From contig CAJUCE010000001.1 in assembly GCA_910584865.1 (NCBI GenBank), positions 96,088-160,087 on the forward strand: a stretch of 64,000 nt of DNA, written 5' to 3'. This stretch comes from an uncultured Acetatifactor sp. (lineage in GTDB: Bacteria > Bacillota > Clostridia > Lachnospirales > Lachnospiraceae). The notes below the pieces were generated by a model that saw only the letters and a program-made list of their open reading frames with translations, was not told the DNA's origin and did not search any database. Below are positions 49,417 through 58,183 of the stretch, in pieces. A program made the position numbers and the translations under genes. How positions within the stretch are numbered: position 1 is the first letter of the stretch; each line of letters begins with the position of its first letter.

Positions 49417-50136
49417 ATGGGAAAATTGCGTAAAATGCTAAATGCTCTTATTCCGGAATATAGTTTGATTCCGCTGATAGCTGCGGTTACAGTGAACATG
49501 GGAGTGTATGGCGGAGCGCGGATGATTGCGGGAGATTGGCTTCATCACAACATCGAGTGCGGTCTGGATCGGATGATTCCTTTTATTCCGTATACAGTTG
49601 TGATTTATCTGGGCTGCTATCTGTTTTGGATCGTGAATTATATTTTGATTGCCAGACAGGGAAAGAAGGAGGTCTGCCAGTTCTTTGCGGCGGATTTTTT
49701 GTCCAGAATGATCTGCCTGGCCTGCTATTTGATTTATCCTACGACGAATACCAGGCCCATGGTGGAGGCCGAAGGGTTTTGGAATCAAGTGGTGGCAGTT
49801 TTGTACCGGATAGATGCGGCAGATAATCTGTTCCCTTCGATCCACTGCCTGGTGAGCTGGTTCTGCTACATCGGGATACGGGGAAAAAGCTATATTCCCC
49901 GCTGGTACAGAGGTGCGTCCTGCGTGATGGCTCTGCTGGTCTGCATTTCCACGCTGACAACGAAGCAGCATGTGATTGTAGATGTCATCGGCGGAGTCGC
50001 ACTTGCTGAAATCTGTCTTCTCATCGGGAAGCTGCCTGCAGTGTGGGGGAAATACGAGAAGGTATTGGATAAATTTCTGCATGATAAGAGGAGCAGGAAA
50101 AGAGGGAAGCTTCGTCCGGAAGGAGGAAGCGCCTAG
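49417..50136 (+). CDS. PAP2 superfamily membrane phosphatase-like protein
   Basis: This 239-residue membrane protein has about five spans and the PAP2 motifs in part: NLFPSIHCLVSWF (motif 2, S-I-H) and TKQHVIVDVIGG (motif 3, His-Asp), with a weak first motif. Members remove phosphate from lipid phosphates such as phosphatidate or act as inositol-phosphoceramide-synthase-like transferases. The ATG at 49417 follows CGGGAGGAC. Its stop codon overlaps the GTG start of the next gene (TAGTG). Next to lipid genes, a role in phospholipid turnover is likely. Confidence 0.85.
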   Translation: MGKLRKMLNALIPEYSLIPLIAAVTVNMGVYGGARMIAGDWLHHNIECGLDRMIPFIPYTVVIYLGCYLFWIVNYILIARQGKKEVCQFFAADFLSRMICLACYLIYPTTNTRPMVEAEGFWNQVVAVLYRIDAADNLFPSIHCLVSWFCYIGIRGKSYIPRWYRGASCVMALLVCISTLTTKQHVIVDVIGGVALAEICLLIGKLPAVWGKYEKVLDKFLHDKRSRKRGKLRPEGGSA

Positions 50137-51173
50137 TGCAATCGAAAAAGAAAATCATAGGGAACGCCCTGTTTCTGGCAATGGTTTTTGTGCTGACAGT
50201 TTATGGCGTGTTTCGCGGGGAAGATCTGGAAGCCATGATGGAGGCAATCCGGAGTGTGGATAAATGGAAGCTGATTCCGGGCGTTGCCCTGGTAGTGATC
50301 TTTATCTGGGGGGAGTCGATTATCCTGTGGTATATGATGGGTTCCTTTGGAATTCGGCTGAAAAAGCGGATCTGTTTTCTGTTTTCCTCCGTAGGATTTT
50401 TCTTCAGCTGTATTACGCCTTCGGCTACCGGCGGACAGCCGATGCAGATTTATTATATGAAAAAAGAAAAAATTTCCATTCCTGTGGCTACTGTGATTCT
50501 GATGGTCGTAACCATTACATATAAATTGGTATTGGTGGTGATCGGTCTTGGAATTCTCCTGTTTGGGCGAGGGATTCGTGAGCGGTACCTGGGAGAAGTC
50601 CTTCCGGTATTTTATCTGGGAGTATTGCTGAATGTTTTCTGTGTGACTTTTATGACAGTTCTGGTCTTTCATCCTGTGATGGCGGAGGTGATCCTGACGA
50701 GGGGGATGAAGTGGCTGGAGAAGCTGCGGCTGATGAGACATAAAGAGGAGCGCTGCAGGAAGCTGCAGGAAGCCATGCAGGTATACCGGGAGACGGCGGC
50801 CTATCTGGAGAAGCACAGGAAGGTGATCTTCTGGGTGATAGTGATTACCTTTGGACAGCGGCTTGCACTCTTTTGCGTGACCTGGGTAGTGTATTTGTCC
50901 TTTGGATTATCCGGTACGTCGATATGGGATGTGGTGGTGCTGCAGGCTGTAATATCGGTTTCCGTGGATATGCTGCCGCTTCCGGGAGGGATGGGAATCA
51001 GCGAAGCTCTGTTTTTACGTATTTTCCCATCTGTTTTTCGGAATATGCTGCTGCCGGGCATGGTGCTTTCCAGAAGCCTGGGATACTACAGCCAGCTTCT
51101 GATCAGCGCAGTATTTACAATTGTTGCCCAGGTATATTATACGGTGAGACAGAGGAAAGATCTGAAGGTATAA
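50136..51173 (+). CDS. UPF0104/MprF-like flippase-domain membrane protein
   Basis: The 345-residue protein has about eight spans and the conserved features of the lysylphosphatidylglycerol synthase transmembrane family: FSCITPSATGGQPMQIYYM near residue 95 and LPLPGGMGISEALF near 285. It lacks the aminoacyl transferase domain of MprF, so it is a membrane flippase/translocase-like protein or an accessory protein in lipid or glycolipid transport. It starts with GTG overlapping the preceding stop by one base after AAGGAGGAAG, so translation is tightly coupled with the PAP2 gene. Confidence 0.88.
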   Translation: MQSKKKIIGNALFLAMVFVLTVYGVFRGEDLEAMMEAIRSVDKWKLIPGVALVVIFIWGESIILWYMMGSFGIRLKKRICFLFSSVGFFFSCITPSATGGQPMQIYYMKKEKISIPVATVILMVVTITYKLVLVVIGLGILLFGRGIRERYLGEVLPVFYLGVLLNVFCVTFMTVLVFHPVMAEVILTRGMKWLEKLRLMRHKEERCRKLQEAMQVYRETAAYLEKHRKVIFWVIVITFGQRLALFCVTWVVYLSFGLSGTSIWDVVVLQAVISVSVDMLPLPGGMGISEALFLRIFPSVFRNMLLPGMVLSRSLGYYSQLLISAVFTIVAQVYYTVRQRKDLKV

Positions 51174-51336
51174 AAATTTGTAAATTTATTGTACAAAGAG
51201 TTCGGTTTTGGTAGACATTTTCCTTACTACGGTATAAAATATTCGTAGAACTGTGCGGAGTCCGAAAGAACTGTTTTGTGCAAAGAGGGGAATGCAGGTG
51301 TGGTGGAAGAGTTGGATAAAATGAGGAGGAATTCAT

Positions 51337-51996
51337 GTGATTGGATTTTATGATTATACGGTAATACTTACCTACATCAGCTTTATTTCGGCTGTGGCAG
51401 GTATTTTTTCCGCAACGACAATGCATTTGCGCTGGGCTATTTTCTTTCTGGCATTTTCCGGGTTGTGTGATATGTTTGACGGCAAGATTGCCCGGACGAA
51501 AAAAAACCGGACGGAGGATGAACAGGCTTTCGGGATCCAGATAGATTCTCTTTGTGATATCGTTTGCTTCGGAGTGCTTCCCATTGTGATCTGCTACAGG
51601 ATGGGGATGGACCATATCTACAGTATGGCGATTCTGGCGCTGTATGGCCTGGCGGGGCTGATTCGGCTGGGGTATTTCAATGTGATGGAGGCGAAGCGCC
51701 AGGCGGAAGAAGGGGGGGCTCGAAAATATTATCAGGGTCTGCCTATTACATCCATGGCGATTGCGCTGCCTATATTATTTGTATTTTCGCCGTTGTTTCC
51801 CAGCAGGCTGGTATTTGCAATAGTGCTGCATTTTGTTGTGGCATTGGTGGGATTTCTGTTTATTTTGGATTTCAGGCTGCGCAAGCCTTCTGTGAAAGAG
51901 GTATTTGTGATTGTAGCAATAGTGGCGATAGCGGTGGGTGTGATCGTGTTTGCCGGAGGAAGCTGGTGGCGTATGATCCATCCCAAGACCAGATAA
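51337..51996 (+). CDS. pssA: CDP-diacylglycerol-serine O-phosphatidyltransferase
   Basis: The 219-residue membrane enzyme makes phosphatidylserine from CDP-diacylglycerol and serine. The CDP-alcohol phosphatidyltransferase motif is visible as FDGKIARTKKN, then FGIQIDSLCD, with the extended spacing seen in PssA, and GLIRLGYFNV and YYQGLPIT follow. Six to seven spans fit the family. The start is GTG, because the ATG three bases earlier is followed at once by TGA; GAGGAGG lies upstream. The psd gene follows, so together they form the phosphatidylethanolamine pathway. Confidence 0.93.
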   Translation: MIGFYDYTVILTYISFISAVAGIFSATTMHLRWAIFFLAFSGLCDMFDGKIARTKKNRTEDEQAFGIQIDSLCDIVCFGVLPIVICYRMGMDHIYSMAILALYGLAGLIRLGYFNVMEAKRQAEEGGARKYYQGLPITSMAIALPILFVFSPLFPSRLVFAIVLHFVVALVGFLFILDFRLRKPSVKEVFVIVAIVAIAVGVIVFAGGSWWRMIHPKTR

Positions 51997-52077
51997 TAAG
52001 GAAGTGTCCCGAAATAATTTGTGAGGATTGTGCAGGGCGTACAATTCCTGAGAGGACACTGGGGACAGGAGGGGATT

Positions 52078-52953
52078 ATGCATTTGATTGCGGACAGGAA
52101 GGGAAATATAACGCAGGAGAATACTTTGCAGGATCGTATTTTGGAAAATTTATACAGTCGTAAACTGGGGAGGCTTTTGCTGAAGCCCTTGGTGACACCA
52201 TTGTTTTCAAGAATGGCAGGATCCTTTCTTGATTCTGGATTATCGACACTTTTGATTCGGAATTTCATTCGCTTCCACGGCATCGATATGTGGGATTATG
52301 AGCCGAAAAAGTATCGTTCCTTCAATGAATTTTTTACCAGAAGACTGGCAGAAGGGGCCCGTAAGATGGAAAAGGCGCCGGAAGTTTTGGTAAGTCCCTG
52401 CGACAGCCGTGTCAGTGTCTATGAAATAAATGACGATTGTGTCTTTCGTGTCAAGCATACTCCTTACACCGTGGAGAGCCTGCTGAAGGATCGGAAGCTG
52501 GCAGCGGAATATGCAGGCGGTTATGTGTGGTTGTTCCGGCTGTGTGTGGGAGATTATCACCGCTATATCTATGCGGACAGCGGCACGATACGGAAATTTG
52601 TACGGATTCCGGGGGTGCTGCATACGGTGAACCCTGTGGCAAATGAGCAGTTTCCGATTTATAAGGAAAATACCAGAGAGTTTTGCATTCTGCAGTCGGA
52701 GAATTTCGGTAAGATGATCCAGATGGAAGTGGGAGCTTTGCTGGTGGGCAAAATTATCAATCATCCCAGGGGATGTGTGGTACGCAGAGGCTGGGAGAAA
52801 GGGAGGTTTGCTTTCGGCGGCTCTACGGTTATCCTGATTACCGGAAGGGGCGCGGCACGGCCGGATGCGGATATCCTGGAGAATTCAAGACAGGGGATAG
52901 AGACCAGAGTGCGGCTGGGAGAGCGGGTAGGAGCATCGGCAGCAGGGGAGTGA
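52078..52953 (+). CDS. psd: Phosphatidylserine decarboxylase
   Basis: The 291-residue proenzyme converts phosphatidylserine to phosphatidylethanolamine at the membrane. Key parts are YRSFNEFFTRRL, the SPCDSRVSVYEI segment with the conserved Asp, LCVGDYHRYIYADSG with the catalytic His, and the self-cleavage site FGGSTVIL near the C-terminus, where the Ser becomes the pyruvoyl group. The ATG at 52078 is chosen because AGGAGGGG is six bases upstream; the in-frame ATG at 52021 has no site. It follows pssA by 81 bases. Confidence 0.94.
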   Translation: MHLIADRKGNITQENTLQDRILENLYSRKLGRLLLKPLVTPLFSRMAGSFLDSGLSTLLIRNFIRFHGIDMWDYEPKKYRSFNEFFTRRLAEGARKMEKAPEVLVSPCDSRVSVYEINDDCVFRVKHTPYTVESLLKDRKLAAEYAGGYVWLFRLCVGDYHRYIYADSGTIRKFVRIPGVLHTVNPVANEQFPIYKENTREFCILQSENFGKMIQMEVGALLVGKIINHPRGCVVRRGWEKGRFAFGGSTVILITGRGAARPDADILENSRQGIETRVRLGERVGASAAGE

Positions 52954-53063
52954 TTTCCTGACAGGGGTACAACCGGCACCGCATATGGCGCCGGAGAAAA
53001 TGATATGAAAAATCTCCGGCGGATTTCCGTAACAGGAGCCGGGGCACAAAGCCGGAGCGCAAA

Positions 53064-56000
53064 ATGAACAATGTATGCCATGATATTTTCAGGGCCATCC
53101 ATGAGGGAAAATGGCTGAAAATAGAGTATAGAAACAGGGAAGGGCAGGTTACCAGGTACTGGATCGGCATCAGAGAGCTGAATCCGGAGAAACGTGCCCT
53201 TGCTGTGGACGGATTGCATCTTGGCAGATATACCACAGATTCTTTCGACTTTATTTATATCGATTCCATTCTGTCCTCCGGGATCGTGGAGGGCTCTTAC
53301 TGTCCGGTGAATGAGACGCTGGTAAGAGATATTTACTTAAATCCAAACAGATACAGACAATTATTTGATAATGCTGCGAATCTGAAAATCCTAAACTATC
53401 TGGAAATGTGCAACCGCATGGATACGGTACCCTATCATGCGGATTTTGCGCTGGTCCGTTACCTGGACAGGGAGAGCTTCCAGGGGGACGGATACCATCT
53501 GAGCGAGGAGCAGTTTCGGACTATTGTACAGAATTTTCAAAGGAAACATTCTATTTTGGAAGAGGAACGGGCAAAAAAGAGCGGCAGGCTGTCCATTCAG
53601 CAGCTGGCGATGAATGTGCTGAGCATTCATACGGCCAAGGGACTGTATGTGCTGGCCTGCCGCAAACTGCTTCTGGATGTGAAGCAGCGCATGCTGCGTC
53701 CGGAGGAAGAGATCACCATCTGCACGGAATATCAGTATGGTGATACGAAGGAAAGTATCCGGAAGTATCTGGACGGAGACGAGTATGGGCTGCTTGCGGA
53801 TTTTGAACAGAATCAGGAGCGGATCAAGGACTGTGTCATGCGGCATTCCAGGCATGTCACAGGAGTGGACGACATGCCCTATGTGATCGGGATGGGCATG
53901 GACATTGCGCTGGACCTGCATTCGGAATATCAGGCGATTATCAGACAGTACAACGAGGGAAAAGCCACAGTCCCCATCAGGGCGTTTTTCGGGGATCTGC
54001 TGAACCGTCCGGTGAGAAGGAAGAATTATCCGGTGACCTTGCTGAATCAGCTGAATCTGGACCAGCTTCTGGCGGTCAACAATGCCATGAAGTATCCGGT
54101 GGCCTATATTCAGGGGCCGCCCGGTACCGGCAAGACCAATACCATCTTAAATACCATTGTCACGGCCTTTTTCAATGAGAGGACAGTGCTTTTTGCATCT
54201 TATAATAATCATCCTATCAATGCTGTATTTGAGAAACTGATTGGAATGGAATACGGGAACAGGCAGATTCCGTTTCCTGTGCTTCGTCTGGGAAATCAGG
54301 ATAAGGTGCGGGAGGCGCTTGTCTATGTGCAGGAGCTGTATCGGCGGGTGCAGGATATCACCGTATTTCAGGGAACGCTGGACAGGAATCGGGATGACCG
54401 GATCGGCCGGGCCGGAAAGCTATCCGATCTGCTGAAAAAATACGAAGAGGTGCTGGACTTAAGAGAGCGGAAAGAGACGCTCAGCCATCTGCTGGAATAT
54501 CAGAAGCGGGTGCAGGTGTCCATGCAGATGCTTCCCTTTCAGGCGGATCTGCAGGGAAGGCAGCTGAAACAGGTACAGGAGCGGATCGAGAAGGCGGGAG
54601 AGATCACGGATCGGGAAGCCTTTGCCCTGCTGGACAATGATCAGGAGGAATTGCGCAAATATCTGTATTATACTTCCGCCCGCTATATCAAGAAGTTGGA
54701 CGGGGAGAAATTCTCGGAATTACGGAAGATTTTGTTTGATTTACAGGACGAAGAACAGCTGGCGGCTTTTAACGCATTTTTGAGTAAGACGAAAAATGTC
54801 AGATTGCTGCAGGAGATTTTTCCTATTATTATAACTACCTGTATTTCGGCTCACAGACTGGGAGAACCGCTCCCTGTCTTTGACATGGTGATCATGGATG
54901 AGGCCAGCCAGTGCAATACAGCTGTTTCGCTGGTGCCCATTATCAGAGGAGAGAATCTGATGCTGGTGGGGGATCCCCAGCAGCTGAATCCCGTGATTTT
55001 GCTGGATGAGGCGCCGAATCAGAGGCTGCGGAAAAAGTACAATGTGGCGGAGGAATATGACTACCGGAAGAATTCTATTTATAAAACCTTTCTGGCCTGT
55101 GACGCAGTCAGCGACGAGGTTCTTCTGCGCAATCATTACCGATGCAATGAGAGAATTATCGAGTTTAACAACAGAAAATATTACAATTCCAGACTGCAGA
55201 TTTGTTCCCGGAGCAAAGAAGCCCGGCCGCTGGTATTTATGGATGTAAATAACGATCACTGCGATGTAAAGAATACGGCTCCCGAGGAAGTGGAGCAGAT
55301 TGTGCGCTATGCCGGCAGGAACCGGGACAAGAGCATCGGTGTCATCACCCCCTTTGTCAACCAGCGCAATCTGATTGAGGAGGCTCTGAAGCGGGAGAAG
55401 CTTCACAATGTAGTCTGCGGAACGGTGCATGCCTTTCAGGGAGACGAGAAGGATATCGTATTGTTTTCCACGGCCATCACCGGCCGGACCCAGGCAGGTA
55501 CTTATGAATGGCTGAAGAATAATAAAGAATTAATCAATGTGGCCACTTCCCGGGCAAGGGATCGGCTGGTGGTGCTCTCCGATTCCCGGAATCTGGACAG
55601 GCTTCACGGGCTTTCCGGGAAGGATGGCGAAGACGATCTCTTTGAACTGGTGGAGTATGTGAAGAAGAACGGCCAGTCCCGGGTGACGCGCAAGCAGGCC
55701 AATTCCAGAGCCCTGGGAGTGAAGCCCTTCAGCAATGCTACAGAGGAGGCTTTTCTGGAAAATCTGAATCATGCTCTGGAAAATATCTGGCTGTCCCAGA
55801 ACCGTTTCGCCATCCGAAAAGGCGTGGATGTGGAGCAGGTCTTTGGGAATTCAGGGGAAAACGGAATGTACCGGGATCTGTTCTATTCCGGAAAATTTGA
55901 CTTTGTGGTGTATGAAAAACAGGGGCGGACAGATGTGCCGGTACTGGCTATCGAACTGGACGGTAAGGAGCACTTTGAAGATGAGGTGGTGAGAGCCCGG

Positions 56001-56126
56001 GATCGGGAAAAGGAAGAGATCTGCCGGGACCACCACCTCCAGGTGATACGTGTGGAGAATTCCTATGCCAGGCGGTACAGCCATATCAAGGAAATCTTGC
56101 TGAATTATTTTAGGGTGCAGCATTGA
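53064..56126 (+). CDS. WYL + SF1 helicase + DUF2726 nuclease-like fusion protein
   Basis: This 1020-residue protein joins three parts. Residues 1-80 resemble a WYL ligand- or nucleic-acid-binding domain (IFRAIHEGKWLKIEYRNREG, IDSILSSGIVEG). Residues about 320-860 are a UPF1/DNA2-type superfamily 1 helicase: Walker A GPPGTGKT at 351-358, motif II DEAS at 612-615, GDPQQLNPV, NHYRCNERII, HAFQGDEKDIV and VATSRARDRL. A 180-residue helical insertion sits inside it. Residues about 940-1015 form a DUF2726 domain (FDFVVYE, AIELDGKEHF, DREKEEICRDHHLQVIRVE), related to PD-(D/E)XK/Vsr-like nucleases. It stands alone between phospholipid genes and an unrelated gene. The start lacks a strong ribosome-binding site. 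A nucleic-acid-processing or phage-defence role is plausible. Confidence 0.88.
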   Translation: MNNVCHDIFRAIHEGKWLKIEYRNREGQVTRYWIGIRELNPEKRALAVDGLHLGRYTTDSFDFIYIDSILSSGIVEGSYCPVNETLVRDIYLNPNRYRQLFDNAANLKILNYLEMCNRMDTVPYHADFALVRYLDRESFQGDGYHLSEEQFRTIVQNFQRKHSILEEERAKKSGRLSIQQLAMNVLSIHTAKGLYVLACRKLLLDVKQRMLRPEEEITICTEYQYGDTKESIRKYLDGDEYGLLADFEQNQERIKDCVMRHSRHVTGVDDMPYVIGMGMDIALDLHSEYQAIIRQYNEGKATVPIRAFFGDLLNRPVRRKNYPVTLLNQLNLDQLLAVNNAMKYPVAYIQGPPGTGKTNTILNTIVTAFFNERTVLFASYNNHPINAVFEKLIGMEYGNRQIPFPVLRLGNQDKVREALVYVQELYRRVQDITVFQGTLDRNRDDRIGRAGKLSDLLKKYEEVLDLRERKETLSHLLEYQKRVQVSMQMLPFQADLQGRQLKQVQERIEKAGEITDREAFALLDNDQEELRKYLYYTSARYIKKLDGEKFSELRKILFDLQDEEQLAAFNAFLSKTKNVRLLQEIFPIIITTCISAHRLGEPLPVFDMVIMDEASQCNTAVSLVPIIRGENLMLVGDPQQLNPVILLDEAPNQRLRKKYNVAEEYDYRKNSIYKTFLACDAVSDEVLLRNHYRCNERIIEFNNRKYYNSRLQICSRSKEARPLVFMDVNNDHCDVKNTAPEEVEQIVRYAGRNRDKSIGVITPFVNQRNLIEEALKREKLHNVVCGTVHAFQGDEKDIVLFSTAITGRTQAGTYEWLKNNKELINVATSRARDRLVVLSDSRNLDRLHGLSGKDGEDDLFELVEYVKKNGQSRVTRKQANSRALGVKPFSNATEEAFLENLNHALENIWLSQNRFAIRKGVDVEQVFGNSGENGMYRDLFYSGKFDFVVYEKQGRTDVPVLAIELDGKEHFEDEVVRARDREKEEICRDHHLQVIRVENSYARRYSHIKEILLNYFRVQH

Positions 56127-56284
56127 GGGCGGAAGATTTACCAGTAAAGCCAGAAAGAACCGAAAGAGTCTCCGTCGCTCATCAGCATAATGTAGGCCGT
56201 TTCGCCATTCGGATTTATTATAGGCAGTGTAAACTGTTTTGTCAGGAAGCCGGGAAATTACTTTGCAGATAGCTTGCTCTTGTT

Positions 56285-56902
56285 CTATAAAACAATCAAA
56301 TAACCAAAATGCTCCGGCATATGGAAATCCAGCCTGCTCACCGGTTTCCAGGCGCTCCAGTAGGGATTGGCCACATCCTCCGCGCACTTGTAGAAATTGG
56401 CCCGCATGAGATGGCCGGGAGCAAAGCTGCAGGATACGCCGTACAGCGCCTCCAGAAGCTGCTCCGGAATCAGGCAGCCTGCCTGCCAGTAAGGTCTGCC
56501 GTCGCGAAGGCCTCTTGTGATCTCCACAGCAGGGTGCGTCAGGCCCAGATCGATCACATAACGACGGTCATGGCGTCCTGTGCCGAAGGAGCAATGGGAA
56601 GCGCCATTGGCATTCATCTCCACACTGATGTAGCCCTTTCCCGGCAGCTCGGGAAAACAATTGATAAATCCCTCCATGCAGCTGTCCGTGTGAACAGGCT
56701 CGTTGGGCTTTGTATAACGCGCCAGAGGGTTCTCCTCAAAGCACCACATGACCAGCATGAGACCCTGTCCCGGCAGATAGGTCAGGCTGCCGAAGGTATC
56801 CGGTCCGGGAACTCCTTCCGGACGGGGCTCGTTAATCTGAAAAATGTCTGCCGGTGTGTTTCTGCCGATACGGTAATCGATTTTTTCCTTGCTGTTTTCC
56901 AT
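56285..56902 (-). CDS. CBM9-like (DOMON) carbohydrate-binding family protein
   Basis: The 205-residue protein resembles the carbohydrate-binding family 9-like domain seen as a stand-alone protein in gut bacteria. It shows the PVHTDSCMEGFINCFPE strand, YISVEMNANGASHCSFG, a ligand-site-like WQAGCLIP, and the closing SAWKPVSRLDFHMPEHFG. No signal peptide is present, so it should be cytoplasmic, which is odd for a carbohydrate binder. AGGAGG lies six bases before the ATG. The 158-bp gap to the helicase gene holds nothing clear. It is divergent from the second transport operon. Confidence 0.8.
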   Translation of the reverse strand: MENSKEKIDYRIGRNTPADIFQINEPRPEGVPGPDTFGSLTYLPGQGLMLVMWCFEENPLARYTKPNEPVHTDSCMEGFINCFPELPGKGYISVEMNANGASHCSFGTGRHDRRYVIDLGLTHPAVEITRGLRDGRPYWQAGCLIPEQLLEALYGVSCSFAPGHLMRANFYKCAEDVANPYWSAWKPVSRLDFHMPEHFGYLIVL

Positions 56903-56939
56903 GAATAACCTCCTAGTATTTGAAGTTTTTGTGAATTCT

Positions 56940-56968
56940 ATTATATCTCATTTTCTCCGACTTTCCAA
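56940..56968 (-). promoter_or_regulatory. Promoter of the CBM9-like gene
   Basis: On the minus strand TTGGAA (56968-56963) and a perfect TATAAT (56945-56940) are spaced by 17 bp, about 40 bases before the start codon. Confidence 0.75.
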
Positions 56969-57228
56969 TTATTTTGTTATGTTACACAGGCGCCGCCGCA
57001 GGAATCGGATCCGGAAAACCAAGGCTGCAGGGATAAGAAAGGAAAGACTGCGCATAATAGAAAAAAGCGTTATCCCAGATTCTGCTAAAAATTAGTGAAA
57101 AAAGACAAAAACCGTCTTAAAAGAGACAGGTTTGTGTTTAAACTGACGAAAGAAATTGCTATCATAGAGAAAACAAAGGAACAGAAAAAGCAAATTGTTG
57201 GAAAAACTGGAAGGGAAGGGATGCCTGA
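56969..57228. other. Upstream region of the second transport operon
   Basis: The gap holds an imperfect palindrome AAACCGTCTT-aaa-AGAGACAGGTTT near 57108-57134 and TATCAT at 57160 without a good -35 box, which fits an activator-dependent promoter. The 26-bp motif found at 19088 and 19423 is not present here, so the second regulator should use another site. Confidence 0.4.
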
Positions 57229-58167
57229 ATGAAAACTGGAAACCGGACGGTCAGGACGAAAAAGAAAGGACACAGCAAACGTTACTTACCGCTGACGCTG
57301 ATGGCGCTTCCGGCAGTGATTTATCTGTTTGTCAATAACTATATGCCTCTGGCCGGTCTGGTGCTTGCGTTTAAGAAGATTAACTTTACCGACGGGATTT
57401 GGAAGAGCCCGTGGTGCGGATGGAACAATTTTAAGTTTCTCTTCTCCTCGCCTGATGCCAGCCGGATTACCGTACATACGATAGGCTACAATCTGATTTT
57501 TATCGTCACGGGTCTGGTGGGAGGCGTATTGACAGCCATTTTGTTATCCGAGCTGGGGCAGTCGGCCTGGCAGAAATTTTATCAGGCAAGTTTTATTATT
57601 CCTTATCTGGTGTCCATGACGGTGGTTGGGTATGTGGTATATGCATTTCTGGATCCCCGGCTGGGAATCCTGAATAAGGTCTGTGAAAACTTTGGGGTGA
57701 AACCCATGGAATGGTATGCAACTCCGAAACCATGGCCTTATATACTGGTATTTGTACAGTTTTGGAAAAATACAGGCTACGGCGCCATTCTCTATCTGGC
57801 CAGCATCGCAGGAATAGATCAGTCGCTGTATGAAGCGGCGGATCTGGACGGCGCAAGCCGGTGGCAGCGGATCCGCTATGTTACATTACCCATGCTGATA
57901 CCGCTGATGACCACGCTGACCTTGCTGAATGTGGGCAAAATATTCTATTCGGATTTCGGATTGTTCTATCAGGTGCCCATGGCCAGCGGGCTGCTGCAGA
58001 AGACAACGGAGGTAATCGATACTTATGTGTATCGGATGTTGTTGATTTCCGGAGATATTGGACGTTCGGCCGCGGCGGGATTTTATCAGTCCATTGTGGG
58101 AGCGGTTCTGGTAGTGGCATCCAATCTGATCGTCAGGCGGATCAGTCCGGACGACGCGCTGTTTTGA
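57229..58167 (+). CDS. Sugar ABC transporter permease, LplB type (second system)
   Basis: The 312-residue permease has six spans, an LplB-like N-terminus (LMALPAVIYLFVNNYMPLAGLVLAFKKINF) and the EAA loop YEAADLDGASRWQRIRYVTLPML. It forms the channel with the YtcP-type protein encoded 16 bases downstream. GGAAGGGAAGGG precedes the ATG. As in the first locus no ATPase is encoded nearby. Sequence likeness to the first system's permease is only at family level, so this transporter probably has another substrate. Confidence 0.92.
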   Translation: MKTGNRTVRTKKKGHSKRYLPLTLMALPAVIYLFVNNYMPLAGLVLAFKKINFTDGIWKSPWCGWNNFKFLFSSPDASRITVHTIGYNLIFIVTGLVGGVLTAILLSELGQSAWQKFYQASFIIPYLVSMTVVGYVVYAFLDPRLGILNKVCENFGVKPMEWYATPKPWPYILVFVQFWKNTGYGAILYLASIAGIDQSLYEAADLDGASRWQRIRYVTLPMLIPLMTTLTLLNVGKIFYSDFGLFYQVPMASGLLQKTTEVIDTYVYRMLLISGDIGRSAAAGFYQSIVGAVLVVASNLIVRRISPDDALF

Positions 58168-58183
58168 AAGGAGTACAGGATAG

